A stretch of DNA of 64,000 nt from Serratia marcescens (GTDB lineage Bacteria; Pseudomonadota; Gammaproteobacteria; Enterobacterales; Enterobacteriaceae). The notes beneath the pieces are model-generated. The model was not told the origin of the DNA, did no database searches, and saw nothing but the letters and a program-made list of their open reading frames with translations. Positions within the stretch are counted from its first letter, which is position 1; the number at the start of each line of letters is the position of its first letter. The stretch covers positions 3,472,001 through 3,536,000 of the forward strand of contig NZ_VFMJ01000001.1 of NCBI RefSeq assembly GCF_006715005.1. The letters are read 5' to 3'. Both the position numbers and the translations under genes were made by a program. This document shows positions 26,726 through 35,278 of this stretch, piece after piece.

Positions 26726-27010
26726 TTAGCGATAAATTTCCGCGTTGCCGCGCCAGTTACTGGAGTCCCCGGGGGTGTCCAGGCCGATAATGCGGTAATG
26801 GCTGGCACCGTCCGCCGCGGCTTTTTCTTTCAGGGCGTGAATGGCGTCATGCGGTGAGCCGCTAATGCCGGAAACCGACACCACGCCGAGGCTTTGCAGA
26901 TTGGCGGCCTGTTCGCTGTTGACCTGTTTCACCGACGACAGCGGCGCGGCGAAAGTGGAGAAGGAAGCGGCGGCGATCAATACTGCTGCGATGCTTGGGA
27001 TAAGTTTCAT
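26726..27010 (-). CDS. YdgH/BhsA/McbA-like (DUF1471) periplasmic stress protein
   Basis: It has 94 residues. A signal peptide (AVLIAAASFSTFAAP, cut near residue 22) is followed by one DUF1471 domain: LQSLGVVSVSGISGSPHDAIHALKEKAAADGASHYRIIGL. Family members in E. coli (BhsA, McbA, YhcN) respond to stress and affect biofilm and envelope. Which paralogue this is cannot be told. It stands as a single gene followed by two hairpins. Confidence 0.85.
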   Translation of the reverse strand: MKLIPSIAAVLIAAASFSTFAAPLSSVKQVNSEQAANLQSLGVVSVSGISGSPHDAIHALKEKAAADGASHYRIIGLDTPGDSSNWRGNAEIYR

Positions 27011-27319
27011 GATTGACTCCAGGTGTTCTTGTTTATTAGCTCGTTGTCAGTGATGTTAATTATCCGCTAGCCAATGAAAACGGACGTCATGCAACGTAAA
27101 GAACATCAATCATTGTGAGGAGAATAAGGAGGAAGTAAGAGCGAGTATGTATTTTCAGGCGAGAATGATTTTACAGGCTTCACCTTACCCCTATTTGATG
27201 AACAATTAAAGACAGGGCGAAAGAAAGAACGCGTGTCGCCGCTATTTAAGATTGTTTACCCGCCGGGGCGCGCTGAGCTACGCTGATTTTGTGGCTTACC
27301 CTTTTAAGGAAGAACGCTT
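27011..27319. other. Divergent promoter region between the DUF1471 gene and ltrA
   Basis: About 310 bp, more AT-rich than its surroundings, separating two divergent genes. It should hold both promoters. I see no convincing ORF, operator or RNA structure. A purine-rich stretch and scattered -10-like TA-rich hexamers are present but not decisive. Confidence 0.5.
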
Positions 27320-28495
27320 ATGTCGCAAAACCTGCTGCGCGTACGTGACGGTCAGGGCGCTTCGGTCTCATTCTCCGAACTGCTGTTCGATCTGATCTAC
27401 GTTTTCGCCGTGACCCAACTTTCCCACTATCTGTTGCATCACCTGACGTTGACCGGCGCGCTGGAAACCCTGCTGTTGTGGTTCGCCGTCTGGCTGGCCT
27501 GGCAATACACCGCCTGGGTCACCAACTGGTTCAATCCCGACACCCGTCAGATCCGCCTGCTGCTGTTCGCTATCATGCTGCTGGGGCTGTTCGCCGCCGC
27601 CGCGCTGCCGCAGGCGTTTGGCGAGCGCGGTCTGATCTTCGCGCTGTTCTATGTCGCCATTCAGGTCGGGCGCTCCGTCACGGTGCTGCGCCTGCTGGCG
27701 CCCGGTCATCCGTTAAAACGAAACTTTCACCGCATTCTCGGCTGGCTGTGCATCTCCGCCGTCTTCTGGATCGCCGGCGGGCTGGCGGAAGGCAATGTCC
27801 GCCTGGCGCTGTGGGCGGTCGCCGTACTGTGCGAATACGTCTCGCCGATGTTCGGCTTCCGGCTGCCGATGCTGGGGCGTTCGGACAGCAGCAGCGAATG
27901 GACCATCGAGGGGCACCATCTGGCGGAGCGCTGCCAGCTGTTCGTGATCGTGGCGCTGGGGGAAACCATTTTGATCACCGGCGCCACCCTGAGCGAGATG
28001 GAAAGCTGGAGCCTGCCGGTGCTCATCGCTTCGCTGGTGGCCTTTCTCGGCAGCCTGGCGATGTGGTGGGTCTACTTCGACACCAGCAGCAAAGCCGGCA
28101 GCCACGCCATCAGCCAGGCGGAAAACCCCGGCCAGCTGGGCGCTTATTTTCATTACGTGCACGTCGCGCTGGTGGGGGCGATCATCGTCTGCGCCGTGGC
28201 CAACGAGCTGGTGATCGCCCATCCCGACGGCCGCATCCAACACGCCACGGCGGCGGTGTTGCTGCTCGGCCCGGCGCTCTACCTGTTCGCCAACGCGCTG
28301 TATAAACGGCTGGTGTATCATCGCTTCCCGCTATCGCACCTGGTCGGGCTGCTGGCGCTGGCGGTATTGGCCCCCATCGCCTATTTAACCGATCTGCTGA
28401 TGGTCAATGGCCTGACGACGCTGATCATGGTGGTGGTGGCGGCGTGGGAGAGCATCTCGCGCGGCAGAGCACCGCAGCGGCAGGCGGAAGCCTGA
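27320..28495 (+). CDS. Low-temperature-requirement A (LtrA) family membrane protein
   Basis: It has 391 residues with about ten hydrophobic helices. The N-terminus VSFSELLFDLIYVFAVTQLSHYL carries the family motif (E-FDL-YVF). Later VALGETILITGATLS is also typical. LtrA was named from a Listeria gene needed for growth in the cold. The molecular activity is unknown. The start follows AAGGAAG. It stands alone and is followed by a cluster of hairpins. Confidence 0.85.
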   Translation: MSQNLLRVRDGQGASVSFSELLFDLIYVFAVTQLSHYLLHHLTLTGALETLLLWFAVWLAWQYTAWVTNWFNPDTRQIRLLLFAIMLLGLFAAAALPQAFGERGLIFALFYVAIQVGRSVTVLRLLAPGHPLKRNFHRILGWLCISAVFWIAGGLAEGNVRLALWAVAVLCEYVSPMFGFRLPMLGRSDSSSEWTIEGHHLAERCQLFVIVALGETILITGATLSEMESWSLPVLIASLVAFLGSLAMWWVYFDTSSKAGSHAISQAENPGQLGAYFHYVHVALVGAIIVCAVANELVIAHPDGRIQHATAAVLLLGPALYLFANALYKRLVYHRFPLSHLVGLLALAVLAPIAYLTDLLMVNGLTTLIMVVVAAWESISRGRAPQRQAEA

Positions 28496-28502
28496 CACAA
28501 AC

Positions 28503-28686
28503 GGGGGCGCTATCGCCCCCGCTGTGAGATTGATGACAAACCTCATGCCATTGCCGGGTTTGCAAAGAGCAGCGGATAAAAAACAAGGAAAATCAATTTA
28601 TTGATTTTCGGCTGATGGCCACAAAGGAGGAAAAACCACGTTTTATCCTCCTTTGTCAACGGTCTGACGGGGGCGCTATCGCCCCC
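28503..28686. repeat. Intergenic hairpin cluster with duplicated GGGGGCG-CTAT-CGCCCCC ends
   Basis: Between two convergent genes lie four stem-loops. Identical GGGGGCG-CTAT-CGCCCCC hairpins are at both ends (28503-28520 and 28669-28686). AAAATCAAT/ATTGATTTT lies at 28589-28608. ACAAAGGAGGA/TCCTCCTTTGT lies at 28621-28656, with an added AAAAC/GTTTT pairing inside. The outer copies have related TTTGTCA...TCTSAC flanks in inverted orientation, so the whole looks like a small intergenic repeat element rather than just two terminators. Confidence 0.6.
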
Positions 28687-28694
28687 ACTGTCGG

Positions 28695-30056
28695 TCACTT
28701 CAAGGGGTGCGGCAAGGTGAGCACCCACAGCTCGCTCAGCGATTCCGGCTGCTCCAGCGGGCGCAACTCGATACGGGCGTCGGTCTTGTCGCCGTCGAGG
28801 CTCAGCCGTCCTTCTTTCTCCAGCTGGTAGTCGCCGATTTTCTTGCTCTTTGGCGATGCATCCACCAGTTTGGCCTGCAGGCCGAAATCGTTGTCATTGA
28901 TCACCGCCAGCGTGCGATCGTCGATCAGCGCCAACCCTTCCGCTTTCTCCTGGCGCCAGCCCAACTGGCGCAAATCCGCCACTTCCCGTTTCTGCGCCAG
29001 CTTCACGCCGCGCTTAGCGAGATCTTTCGCGTCGTCGAACTCCAGCGCTTTACCCTGGCCGTCAAACGCGCCCAGATCGCTGGCCTGCGCGAGATCCACC
29101 AGATAGATCTTGTTGATCATTGTCTTATCTTTACCGGTTCCCTGTTCAATCAACAGGATGCGCTGATTGTCCAACGCCACCACATCGCCAATCTTGGCGT
29201 CTTTGGCTTTTTTATAACTGTCGATATCGATGGGATAGCCGTACATGGTGGTTTTGCCACTGCGCGGATCGAAACTCACCAGCCGGGTAAACTGCGCCTT
29301 GTTTTTGCTTTTGCCATCGACATCCAGCGTGCTCTGCACCGCCGCCAGAATGCGCCCATCCGGCATCCGGGTCAGCCCCTCAAAACCGCGGTTAGGCTGG
29401 CGCCATTTCAAGATGTTCGGTAACCCGCTCGCCACCGCCTGCTCACCGGCCTGCGGCGTTGGGCCGTATTTGGCGAGAATTTTACCTTTGCCGTCAACAT
29501 GGATCAGAAACGGGCCGTACTCATCGCACAGCCAATAGCCACCGTTGCCGTCACCGGTAATGCCTTCGGTATCCAACCCGCGGCGATCGCCGGACAGCGG
29601 CTGCAACACGTCATTCAACGCCACTTCATTTGTGGAGCCAATTAGCTCGCTCGGCAGCGGCAGCCCGCTAATCGGCCCTTTTTCGTCATGCAAGGGCCGT
29701 GCATTCTCGGCCACGGCCTTGCCGCCGCCGATACGAATGTCCATCAACAGAGGCACGAATTGCGGATTGGCGAAAATCTTGGCCTCCTGCTTGCCCACCG
29801 CAGGGGCATCGGCATTCGGGCCGCGATCGGTCAGCGTCGTCAATACCAGAGCGTCGCCCTGTTTGCTATTGAACGTCAACCCGGAGCCGATCCCCACCGG
29901 CAGCCCCTGCGGGAAATTCTTGGCGAACGCCCCCTGATAGGCGACGTGTTCCCCGCCGGGGAAGCCGACCACATAACGCGCCACCTCAATATCTGCAGCG
30001 TAGGTGAATACAGGAAACAGTGAAGCCAACAGCAGGGAGAGCGATTTTATTTTCAT
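28695..30056 (-). CDS. Secreted esterase-like protein of the phytase/SdiA-like beta-propeller family
   Basis: It has 453 residues. The signal peptide (SLLLASLFPVFTYAAD) is cut near residue 21. The body matches the esterase-like activity of phytase domain: NSKQGDALVLTTLTDRGPN, GDRRGLDTEGITGDGNGGYWLCDEYGPFLI, GFEGLTRMPDGRILAAVQS and KAEGLALIDDRTLAVINDNDFG. This domain forms a beta-propeller in periplasmic or extracellular phosphoesterases. The natural substrate is unknown. A monocistronic layout is likely. Confidence 0.83.
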   Translation of the reverse strand: MKIKSLSLLLASLFPVFTYAADIEVARYVVGFPGGEHVAYQGAFAKNFPQGLPVGIGSGLTFNSKQGDALVLTTLTDRGPNADAPAVGKQEAKIFANPQFVPLLMDIRIGGGKAVAENARPLHDEKGPISGLPLPSELIGSTNEVALNDVLQPLSGDRRGLDTEGITGDGNGGYWLCDEYGPFLIHVDGKGKILAKYGPTPQAGEQAVASGLPNILKWRQPNRGFEGLTRMPDGRILAAVQSTLDVDGKSKNKAQFTRLVSFDPRSGKTTMYGYPIDIDSYKKAKDAKIGDVVALDNQRILLIEQGTGKDKTMINKIYLVDLAQASDLGAFDGQGKALEFDDAKDLAKRGVKLAQKREVADLRQLGWRQEKAEGLALIDDRTLAVINDNDFGLQAKLVDASPKSKKIGDYQLEKEGRLSLDGDKTDARIELRPLEQPESLSELWVLTLPHPLK

Positions 30057-30481
30057 GGTTTTTACCCGAGGTTGAATGAAGCGTTATCAGGCAGACGAAG
30101 ATATTAATTTAGCATGACACTGAGATGACAACAGGCAATTCGTCAAATGTGAAATAGACAATAGGTTGGCTGGCAAATAGAAATTAGCAATTAACCTGGG
30201 GATATTGAATGGAGAAAACCACTGGAAAAAATCGCCCGAAAATAGCCCGCCATTTCGCTTAGGGTAAATTCTTATGGCAAAGATAAAAAAATCGGCAAAC
30301 GCGCGCCAGCACGGCAAAAAACGGTGTTTTTCTCATAGACAAAATAAAATACCGGGGATTTAATACCGCCGTTATTCAAGGTGCATTAAGAAAATTCTAT
30401 AGAATATCTGCATGAACTGAAAAAGCTGTTCTATAGTTTTTAGTGCTAACGCCCGTTAGTCAATTCCGCAGGATGGAATCT
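30057..30481. other. AT-rich regulatory region between the phytase-like gene and aqpZ
   Basis: About 425 bp without a credible gene, much more AT-rich than the genome around it, which could make it a nucleoid-protein (H-NS-like) binding region. It contains a perfect 12-bp palindrome ATTCTATAGAAT (30394-30405). Its core TTCTATAG recurs at 30429-30436, where TATAGT is the best -10 for aqpZ. A short AAAAAC/GTTTTT hairpin lies at 30317-30331. Confidence 0.5.
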
Positions 30482-31177
30482 ATGTCAAAGCGACTTTTTG
30501 CTGAATTTTTTGGCACATTTTGGTTGGTGTTTGGTGGTTGTGGTAGCGCAGTATTAGCAGCGGCATTCCCACAACTGGGTATTGGTTTCCTCGGCGTCGC
30601 GCTCGCTTTCGGTCTGACCGTGGTGACGATGGCCTATGCCGTCGGCCATATTTCCGGCGGGCACTTTAACCCGGCGATCACCGTCGGCTTATTCGCCGGC
30701 GGCCGTTTCGCGGCGAAAGACGTGATCCCTTACGTGATCGCACAGGTGATCGGCGGTATCGCCGCAGCGGCGGTGCTGTATCTGATCGCCAGCGGCAAAG
30801 CCGGTTTCGACGCCACCACAGGCGGTTTCGCCTCCAACGGTTACGGCGAACACTCACCGGGCGGTTATTCTCTGCAATCAGCCATCGTGATTGAGCTGGT
30901 GCTGACGGCCTTCTTCCTGATCGTTATCCATGGCGTAACCGACAAGCGCGCGCCGGCAGGCTTTGCCCCGCTGGCGATCGGCTTGACGCTGACCCTGATC
31001 CACCTGATCAGCATCCCGGTGACCAACACCTCCGTCAACCCGGCGCGCAGCACCGGCGTAGCGATCTTCCAGGGCACCTGGGCGCTGCAGCAGCTGTGGG
31101 TATTCTGGCTGGTGCCGCTGGTCGGCGGCATTATCGGCGGCCTGATCTACCGCTGCCTGCTGGAAGACAAAAAATAA
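30482..31177 (+). CDS. aqpZ: Aquaporin Z
   Basis: Inner-membrane tetrameric water channel. It has 231 residues, the E. coli length, starting [21 protein letters not shown]. Both NPA pore boxes are present ([10 protein letters not shown] and [10 protein letters not shown]), with six full helices and the selectivity-filter arginine following the second NPA. An upstream in-frame ATG adds 13 residues and lacks a ribosome-binding site. The chosen start is preceded by GCAGGATGG. A strong terminator follows. Confidence 0.97.
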   Translation: MSKRLFAEFFGTFWLVFGGCGSAVLAAAFPQLGIGFLGVALAFGLTVVTMAYAVGHISGGHFNPAITVGLFAGGRFAAKDVIPYVIAQVIGGIAAAAVLYLIASGKAGFDATTGGFASNGYGEHSPGGYSLQSAIVIELVLTAFFLIVIHGVTDKRAPAGFAPLAIGLTLTLIHLISIPVTNTSVNPARSTGVAIFQGTWALQQLWVFWLVPLVGGIIGGLIYRCLLEDKK

Positions 31178-31201
31178 GCGTATCGCAGTCGATCGCGTTT
31201 C

Positions 31202-31235
31202 ACGGGGCAGCCTTCATCGGCTGCCCCGTTGCTTT
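31202..31235. terminator. Terminator between aqpZ and yafE
   Basis: A perfect 11-bp stem ACGGGGCAGCC / GGCTGCCCCGT with a 6-nt loop is followed on the plus strand by TGCTTTC. It lies between convergent genes and can act for aqpZ. Confidence 0.75.
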
Positions 31236-32005
31236 CAGCCTTTCGTCACTTCAAACATCATGATATCGCTGGTAAAGGAGCCGTCCGGCTGAATGGCGAA
31301 GTGCGCTGCCACCTCTTCCGACACGCTTTGCTGCAGCGCGCGGATCGCGGTAACGAAATGCGCCGGCGTGCGCATGCGCGCCACCCAGCTGCCGAACTCC
31401 AGCATCAACCGATCCGACGTCACCTCGCGCACCACCAGCCCGGCTTCGGTCAATAACGCCAGCCACTCACCCGGCGCATAGTTGCGCACGTGTGAGGTGT
31501 CGCGCAGCACTTCCACGGTTTGCAGGTAGATATCCAGCAGCGGATGCCCCGGCGAGACCACGTCCATGAAGATCGCCCTGCCGCCCGGCTTGAGTACCCG
31601 CCTGACCTCACGCAGCGCCTGGCCGACATCGTGCCAGTGGTGCGCCGAATAGCGGCTGATGACCAGATCGAAGCTGGCGTCCTCAAAGGGTAAAGACTCC
31701 GCCACGCCCTGCTGCGGCTGAATGTTGCCCAGGCCTTTTTCCGCCGCCGCCTGCTTCACCACCGCCAACATTTGCGCCGACAGATCGTAGGCCACCACCT
31801 GCGCCACCCTGGCCGCCGCCGTGAAGCTGGCGTGCCCGGCGCCGCAGCCCAGATCGAGCAGGCGTGCGTCGGCATACGGCGCCAGTAACTGCGCGAGACG
31901 TTGCAAATCCTTGCCCTGCGCATGCACCGCACTGCTCAAATAGGCGTTGGCCTGCTCGCCGAACTGCCGGTCTACCGCGTTTTTATGGCTGTTGCTGTTG
32001 CTCAT
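31235..32005 (-). CDS. yafE: Class I SAM-dependent methyltransferase YafE
   Basis: It has 256 residues, equal to E. coli YafE, with long near-identical stretches (ESLPFEDASFDLVISRYSAH, then HWHDVGQALREVRR). SAM motif I is LLDLGCGAGHASF, and post-I Asp is in VVAYDLSAQML. The physiological substrate is not known. It is divergent from an MmyB-like regulator across a 117-bp gap, so it may be controlled by that regulator. Confidence 0.87.
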   Translation of the reverse strand: MSNSNSHKNAVDRQFGEQANAYLSSAVHAQGKDLQRLAQLLAPYADARLLDLGCGAGHASFTAAARVAQVVAYDLSAQMLAVVKQAAAEKGLGNIQPQQGVAESLPFEDASFDLVISRYSAHHWHDVGQALREVRRVLKPGGRAIFMDVVSPGHPLLDIYLQTVEVLRDTSHVRNYAPGEWLALLTEAGLVVREVTSDRLMLEFGSWVARMRTPAHFVTAIRALQQSVSEEVAAHFAIQPDGSFTSDIMMFEVTKG

Positions 32006-32052
32006 GTTTGCTCCTGTTATTATCCGGCTTGCGCCTGTGCCTGAAGGCTTTT

Positions 32053-32076
32053 GGCTACTATAATCAGGCTACTATA
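32053..32076. promoter_or_regulatory. Direct repeat GGCTACTATA in the yafE/regulator divergent promoter
   Basis: GGCTACTATA occurs at 32053-32062 and again at 32067-32076, a 14-bp period. The repeats include -10-like TACTAT hexamers. They could be a regulator site or tandem promoters. Confidence 0.3.
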
Positions 32077-32122
32077 CGGGTACAATATGAGCAGTTATCC
32101 TGGTATAAATAGGTACCATGCT

Positions 32123-32908
32123 ATGTCATCAGAAGCCTTATCCGGGCCAAAAGCCCTCGGCGCATTTCTGCGCACGCACCGCGAACGCATCACGCCGGAA
32201 ATGATCGGCCTGCCCAGCTCTTCGCGCCGCCGCACCAGCGGCCTGCGCCGCGAAGAACTGGCGCAAATCAGCGGCATCAGCGCCACCTGGTATACCTGGA
32301 TCGAACAGGGCCGCGAGGTATCCATTTCCCCCTATACGCTGGCACGCATCGCCAAGGCGCTGCGGCTCGGCCCGGCAGAGCGCCACTACCTGTTTACCCT
32401 GGCGCGCATCGCCGACCCCGAGCAGGAAACGCACCGTGAAACCGCCAATGACGCGGTGCTGCAGAGCGTGCACCAGATGACGGTGCCCTGCTACCTGCTG
32501 GACGTGACCTGGAACGTCGTCGCCTGGAACCCACAGGCGGCGGCGTTGTTCAGCGGCTGGCTGGATGTGGCCAGCAGCCCCAACCTGCTGCACTTTATGT
32601 TCTTCCACCCATTGGCAAAAACGCTGGTCAGCGATTGGCAGGAACGCGCTCGCCGCGTGGTGGCCGAGTTTCGCGCCGAGACCAGCCATCATCAAAACAC
32701 CGAAGAGATGCGCGCCTTCGTGCGCAACATGACGCACAACAGCACGGACTTTAATCACTGGTGGAAACAGCATGACGTGATGGCGCGCGAAGGCGGCGAA
32801 AGAGCGTTCGAACATCCTCAGCAAGGCGCGCTGCGCTATCGCCAGCTCACCTTCCACCCGGCGGAACACGGCGGTCTGAAGCTGGTGATGCTGATCCCGC
32901 TGCCGTAA
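32123..32908 (+). CDS. XRE-family regulator with MmyB-like ligand domain
   Basis: It has 261 residues. An N-terminal helix-turn-helix (about 10-75) includes RRTSGLRREELAQISGISATWYTWIEQGR, the signature of the MmyB group. The C-terminal domain (about 95-255) contains LDVTWNVVAWNPQAAALFSGW and LLHFMFFHPLAK, which binds fatty-acid-like ligands in studied relatives. The start at MSSEALSG is chosen because family members begin close to the helix-turn-helix. Further upstream Met codons lie inside the promoter repeats. Confidence 0.87.
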   Translation: MSSEALSGPKALGAFLRTHRERITPEMIGLPSSSRRRTSGLRREELAQISGISATWYTWIEQGREVSISPYTLARIAKALRLGPAERHYLFTLARIADPEQETHRETANDAVLQSVHQMTVPCYLLDVTWNVVAWNPQAAALFSGWLDVASSPNLLHFMFFHPLAKTLVSDWQERARRVVAEFRAETSHHQNTEEMRAFVRNMTHNSTDFNHWWKQHDVMAREGGERAFEHPQQGALRYRQLTFHPAEHGGLKLVMLIPLP

Positions 32909-33033
32909 TTGGTAACAAATTCATAGACAGGTTTACCCGCCATTTATTTATTGGTTCATGTAAACGCGCTAGGGTGATTGTTACCGATGATAGTCATCAT
33001 CCAGCACCGTTATTTATCTCCCGAGGTACGCCT

Positions 33034-33780
33034 ATGCAATCCGAAGAACAACGCCTTATCGATGGTCTGTTTGGCCGCCTGAAAGAAGCCGAGACCAAGA
33101 CGGGCCCACGGGATCTCCAGGCAGAACAGCAAATCAATCAGCATATTCGCGAGCAGCCTTCCGCCCCTTATTACATGGCGCAGGCGATGATCATTCAGGA
33201 AGCGGCGCTCAAGCAGATGGACCAGCGCGTCAAAGAGCTGGAAGCCCAGGTCGCGCAGCTGCAGCAAACCGCCAACGGCCAGCAAAGCAGCGGTGGTTTC
33301 CTGGCCGGCCTGTTCGGCGGCGGCAGCCGCAATACGCCGAGCCCGCGTGAACAGTACCAGGCGCAGCAGCAAAATACGGCGGCCTGGAACAACGCGCAGC
33401 AGGGGGGCTACGCGCAGCCGCAGCAACCTGCCTATGCCCAACCGCAGCAGGCGGCGCCTTCACGCGCCGGCGGCTTCCTGGGCGGCGCCTTGCAAACGGC
33501 GGCGGGCGTCGCCGGCGGCGTGGTATTGGCCGACATGCTGACCGGCATGTTCCGCCATTCGCAGCCGCAGGAAATCGTGAATATTATCGAAGAAACCCCG
33601 GCGCCGCTGGACGACAGCGCGATGCGTAATTTCGACGCCTCCAACAACCTTGATACCTTCAACAACGGCGACGGCGGCAGCTTCCTCAACCAGGACAACG
33701 GCTTCCAGAACGCCAACTATCAGGACGACACGGACTACGCCGACGACGATTACAACGACGACGACGACTCCTTCCTGTAA
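33034..33780 (+). CDS. DUF2076 family protein with acidic tail
   Basis: It has 248 residues. The N-terminal DUF2076 domain begins MQSEEQRLIDGLFGRLKEAE and includes a helical coiled-coil stretch (MDQRVKELEAQVAQLQQT). A Gln/Ala/Pro-rich low-complexity middle follows (YAQPQQPAYAQPQQAAP). Then comes a Gly-rich hydrophobic segment (GGFLGGALQTAAGVAGGVVL) and an Asn/Asp-rich end culminating in DDTDYADDDYNDDDDSFL. It is periplasmic or membrane-associated by pattern only. The function is unknown. The longer upstream start lacks a ribosome-binding site. A terminator follows. Confidence 0.82.
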   Translation: MQSEEQRLIDGLFGRLKEAETKTGPRDLQAEQQINQHIREQPSAPYYMAQAMIIQEAALKQMDQRVKELEAQVAQLQQTANGQQSSGGFLAGLFGGGSRNTPSPREQYQAQQQNTAAWNNAQQGGYAQPQQPAYAQPQQAAPSRAGGFLGGALQTAAGVAGGVVLADMLTGMFRHSQPQEIVNIIEETPAPLDDSAMRNFDASNNLDTFNNGDGGSFLNQDNGFQNANYQDDTDYADDDYNDDDDSFL

Positions 33781-33787
33781 TGCCCTC

Positions 33788-33813
33788 CCCCCTCTCACCT
33801 GGAGAGGGGGATT
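33788..33813 (+). terminator. Terminator after the DUF2076 gene
   Basis: CCCCCTCTC / GAGAGGGGG form a perfect 9-bp stem with a 5-nt loop followed by ATTT, starting 8 bp after the stop codon. Confidence 0.65.
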
Positions 33814-33873
33814 TCCCGTTTCGCCGATCTGGACTACAGTGAACGCTGTTCATTTATCCGGCCGGGAGAAACG

Positions 33874-34422
33874 ATGCCGAGCTTTAATCCTTCATCCCCC
33901 TTCTTCAGCGAACGCCTGCAGATGCGGCCGCCGGTAATGGCGGACCTCGAACGTTTCTACGCCATCTTTGGCGATCCGCAAACCCAACGCTTCAACCCCG
34001 CCGGCCCGCTGACCAGCGAAGCGCAGGCCGCCTCGGCGCTGCAGGATCGGCTCGCCGGCTGGCGGCAGCACGGTTACGGCTCCTGGGCGATCGCCCTGCG
34101 CGAACGGCCGGATTGGGTTATCGGCTTTGGCGGCTTGTCCTGGAAACCGCTCGGCGCGCAGCGCACCGTTAACCTCGGCTATCGCTTCGATACCCGGGTG
34201 TGGGGCATGGGGCTGGCCACCGAGATGGCGTGGGCTTCACTGCAGTACGGCTTTATCGGGCTGGAAGTGGGTGAAATTTCCGCCATTGTGCGCGCGGAGA
34301 ATCAGGCTTCGTGGCGGGTGCTGGAAAAGGTCGGTTTACGGCGGGTGGATACACTGGATGACGTGCCCGGCGCAGCGCCGAGCCTGGTGTATACGCTAAA
34401 GCGCGGCGACTATCAGGGCTGA
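33874..34422 (+). CDS. GNAT N-acetyltransferase, RimJ/RimL-like
   Basis: It has 182 residues. The N-terminus SERLQMRPPVMADLERFYAIFGDPQTQRF is typical of the RimJ/RimL (Acetyltransf_3) branch. The later VNLGYRFDTRVWGMGLATEMAWASLQYGF and the end RAENQASWRVLEKVGLRRV give motifs A and B. The acceptor is unknown. Start preceded by GGGAGAAACG. It overlaps the convergent small membrane-protein gene by 10 bp. Confidence 0.85.
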   Translation: MPSFNPSSPFFSERLQMRPPVMADLERFYAIFGDPQTQRFNPAGPLTSEAQAASALQDRLAGWRQHGYGSWAIALRERPDWVIGFGGLSWKPLGAQRTVNLGYRFDTRVWGMGLATEMAWASLQYGFIGLEVGEISAIVRAENQASWRVLEKVGLRRVDTLDDVPGAAPSLVYTLKRGDYQG

Positions 34423-34664
34423 TCGTCGCTGATTTTGGCCAACGCCATGCGGTAAGACTTGACCTTCTGACGCTTTTTCAGCCAGGTGGTGGTAGACACG
34501 ATGAACACCGCGCCCGACATCGCCAATACGCCGGTCGGATGGCCGTAAAACACCATCAAGGCAAAGTACACGGCGGAAACGATCGCCACCCATTTCGCCG
34601 TATTGCCCATGTCGTTCTTCTCCTGGGTCAAACGGCGGATGTGCTCTTCTTCACTGATTCCCAT
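34413..34664 (-). CDS. YiaA/YiaB-like small two-helix membrane protein
   Basis: It has 83 residues. A short charged N-terminus is followed by two membrane helices (VAIVSAVYFALMVFYG and GVLAMSGAVFIVSTTTWL) and a basic tail (KKRQKVKSYRMALAKI). This two-helix plan fits the YiaAB family. The role is unknown. Confidence 0.65.
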   Translation of the reverse strand: MGISEEEHIRRLTQEKNDMGNTAKWVAIVSAVYFALMVFYGHPTGVLAMSGAVFIVSTTTWLKKRQKVKSYRMALAKISDDQP

Positions 34665-34750
34665 ACGCGCTCCTTGTTGGCTAAACGTTCCATTATATGG
34701 AGCTGGAGTGTTGATATTTCAAGCGGTTGGATGGTAAAGAAGCGTAAAGC

Positions 34751-35203
34751 TCAGGCCGGCGGTTCCTGCCGCCGGGGCAGATAGCGCCCGGGCTGGTCGG
34801 CGCCCGGCAAACCGGTGCCATCGTTGCGACCAAACAGCCGGTAGCGATTGCCGGCGACCGCATCATAGACCTTGTCCGCCAGTCGCGGCGGCAGGTAACG
34901 CACCAGCGCCAGCGCGCGGTACGGCCATCCCAATTGGCGCAGCGCCCGAAACAACGCCGCCGAACGCAGCCAACAGCGCCCCTGCTCAATATAAACCACG
35001 GAATCGAAACGATCGGTCGGCAATCCCAGCGCCTGCAGGATCGCCTGCCCTTCGACGGATTGCACCGTCGCCAATAGAATGCGCCGCTGCCGATCGGCAC
35101 GAATAAGGTATCTCACCAGCCCGTGACACAGATTGCATTCGCCGTCGAACAACAGCGCGCGATCGCCGGGCTGGAGATAAGGCAGTTGTGCTAAAAGGGT
35201 CAT
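34751..35203 (-). CDS. DCC-family thiol-disulfide-like protein (DUF393, YuxK type)
   Basis: It has 150 residues. The family-defining start LLFDGECNLCHGLVRYLIRAD contains the DxxCxxC pattern (D-G-E-C-N-L-C). Later VVYIEQGRCWLRSAALFRALR and LADKVYDAVAGNRYRLFGR are also conserved. It is thought to act as a thioredoxin-fold redox protein. The partner is unknown. Confidence 0.85.
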   Translation of the reverse strand: MTLLAQLPYLQPGDRALLFDGECNLCHGLVRYLIRADRQRRILLATVQSVEGQAILQALGLPTDRFDSVVYIEQGRCWLRSAALFRALRQLGWPYRALALVRYLPPRLADKVYDAVAGNRYRLFGRNDGTGLPGADQPGRYLPRRQEPPA

Positions 35204-35278
35204 CCCGCCTCCCGATAAACGCTCGCCTTAGCCTAACGCGCCTTGGGCATGCGAACCAGAGCGGGATGGTGTGGCCCG

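Noticed and set aside
28543..28728. Short frame within the hairpin cluster between ltrA and the phytase-like gene
   Set aside because: It runs through several perfect inverted repeats. The structure explains the sequence better than coding does.
30087..30317. 76-codon frame in the aqpZ upstream gap
   Set aside because: AT-rich non-coding DNA, no ribosome-binding site, a low-complexity translation and no family resemblance.
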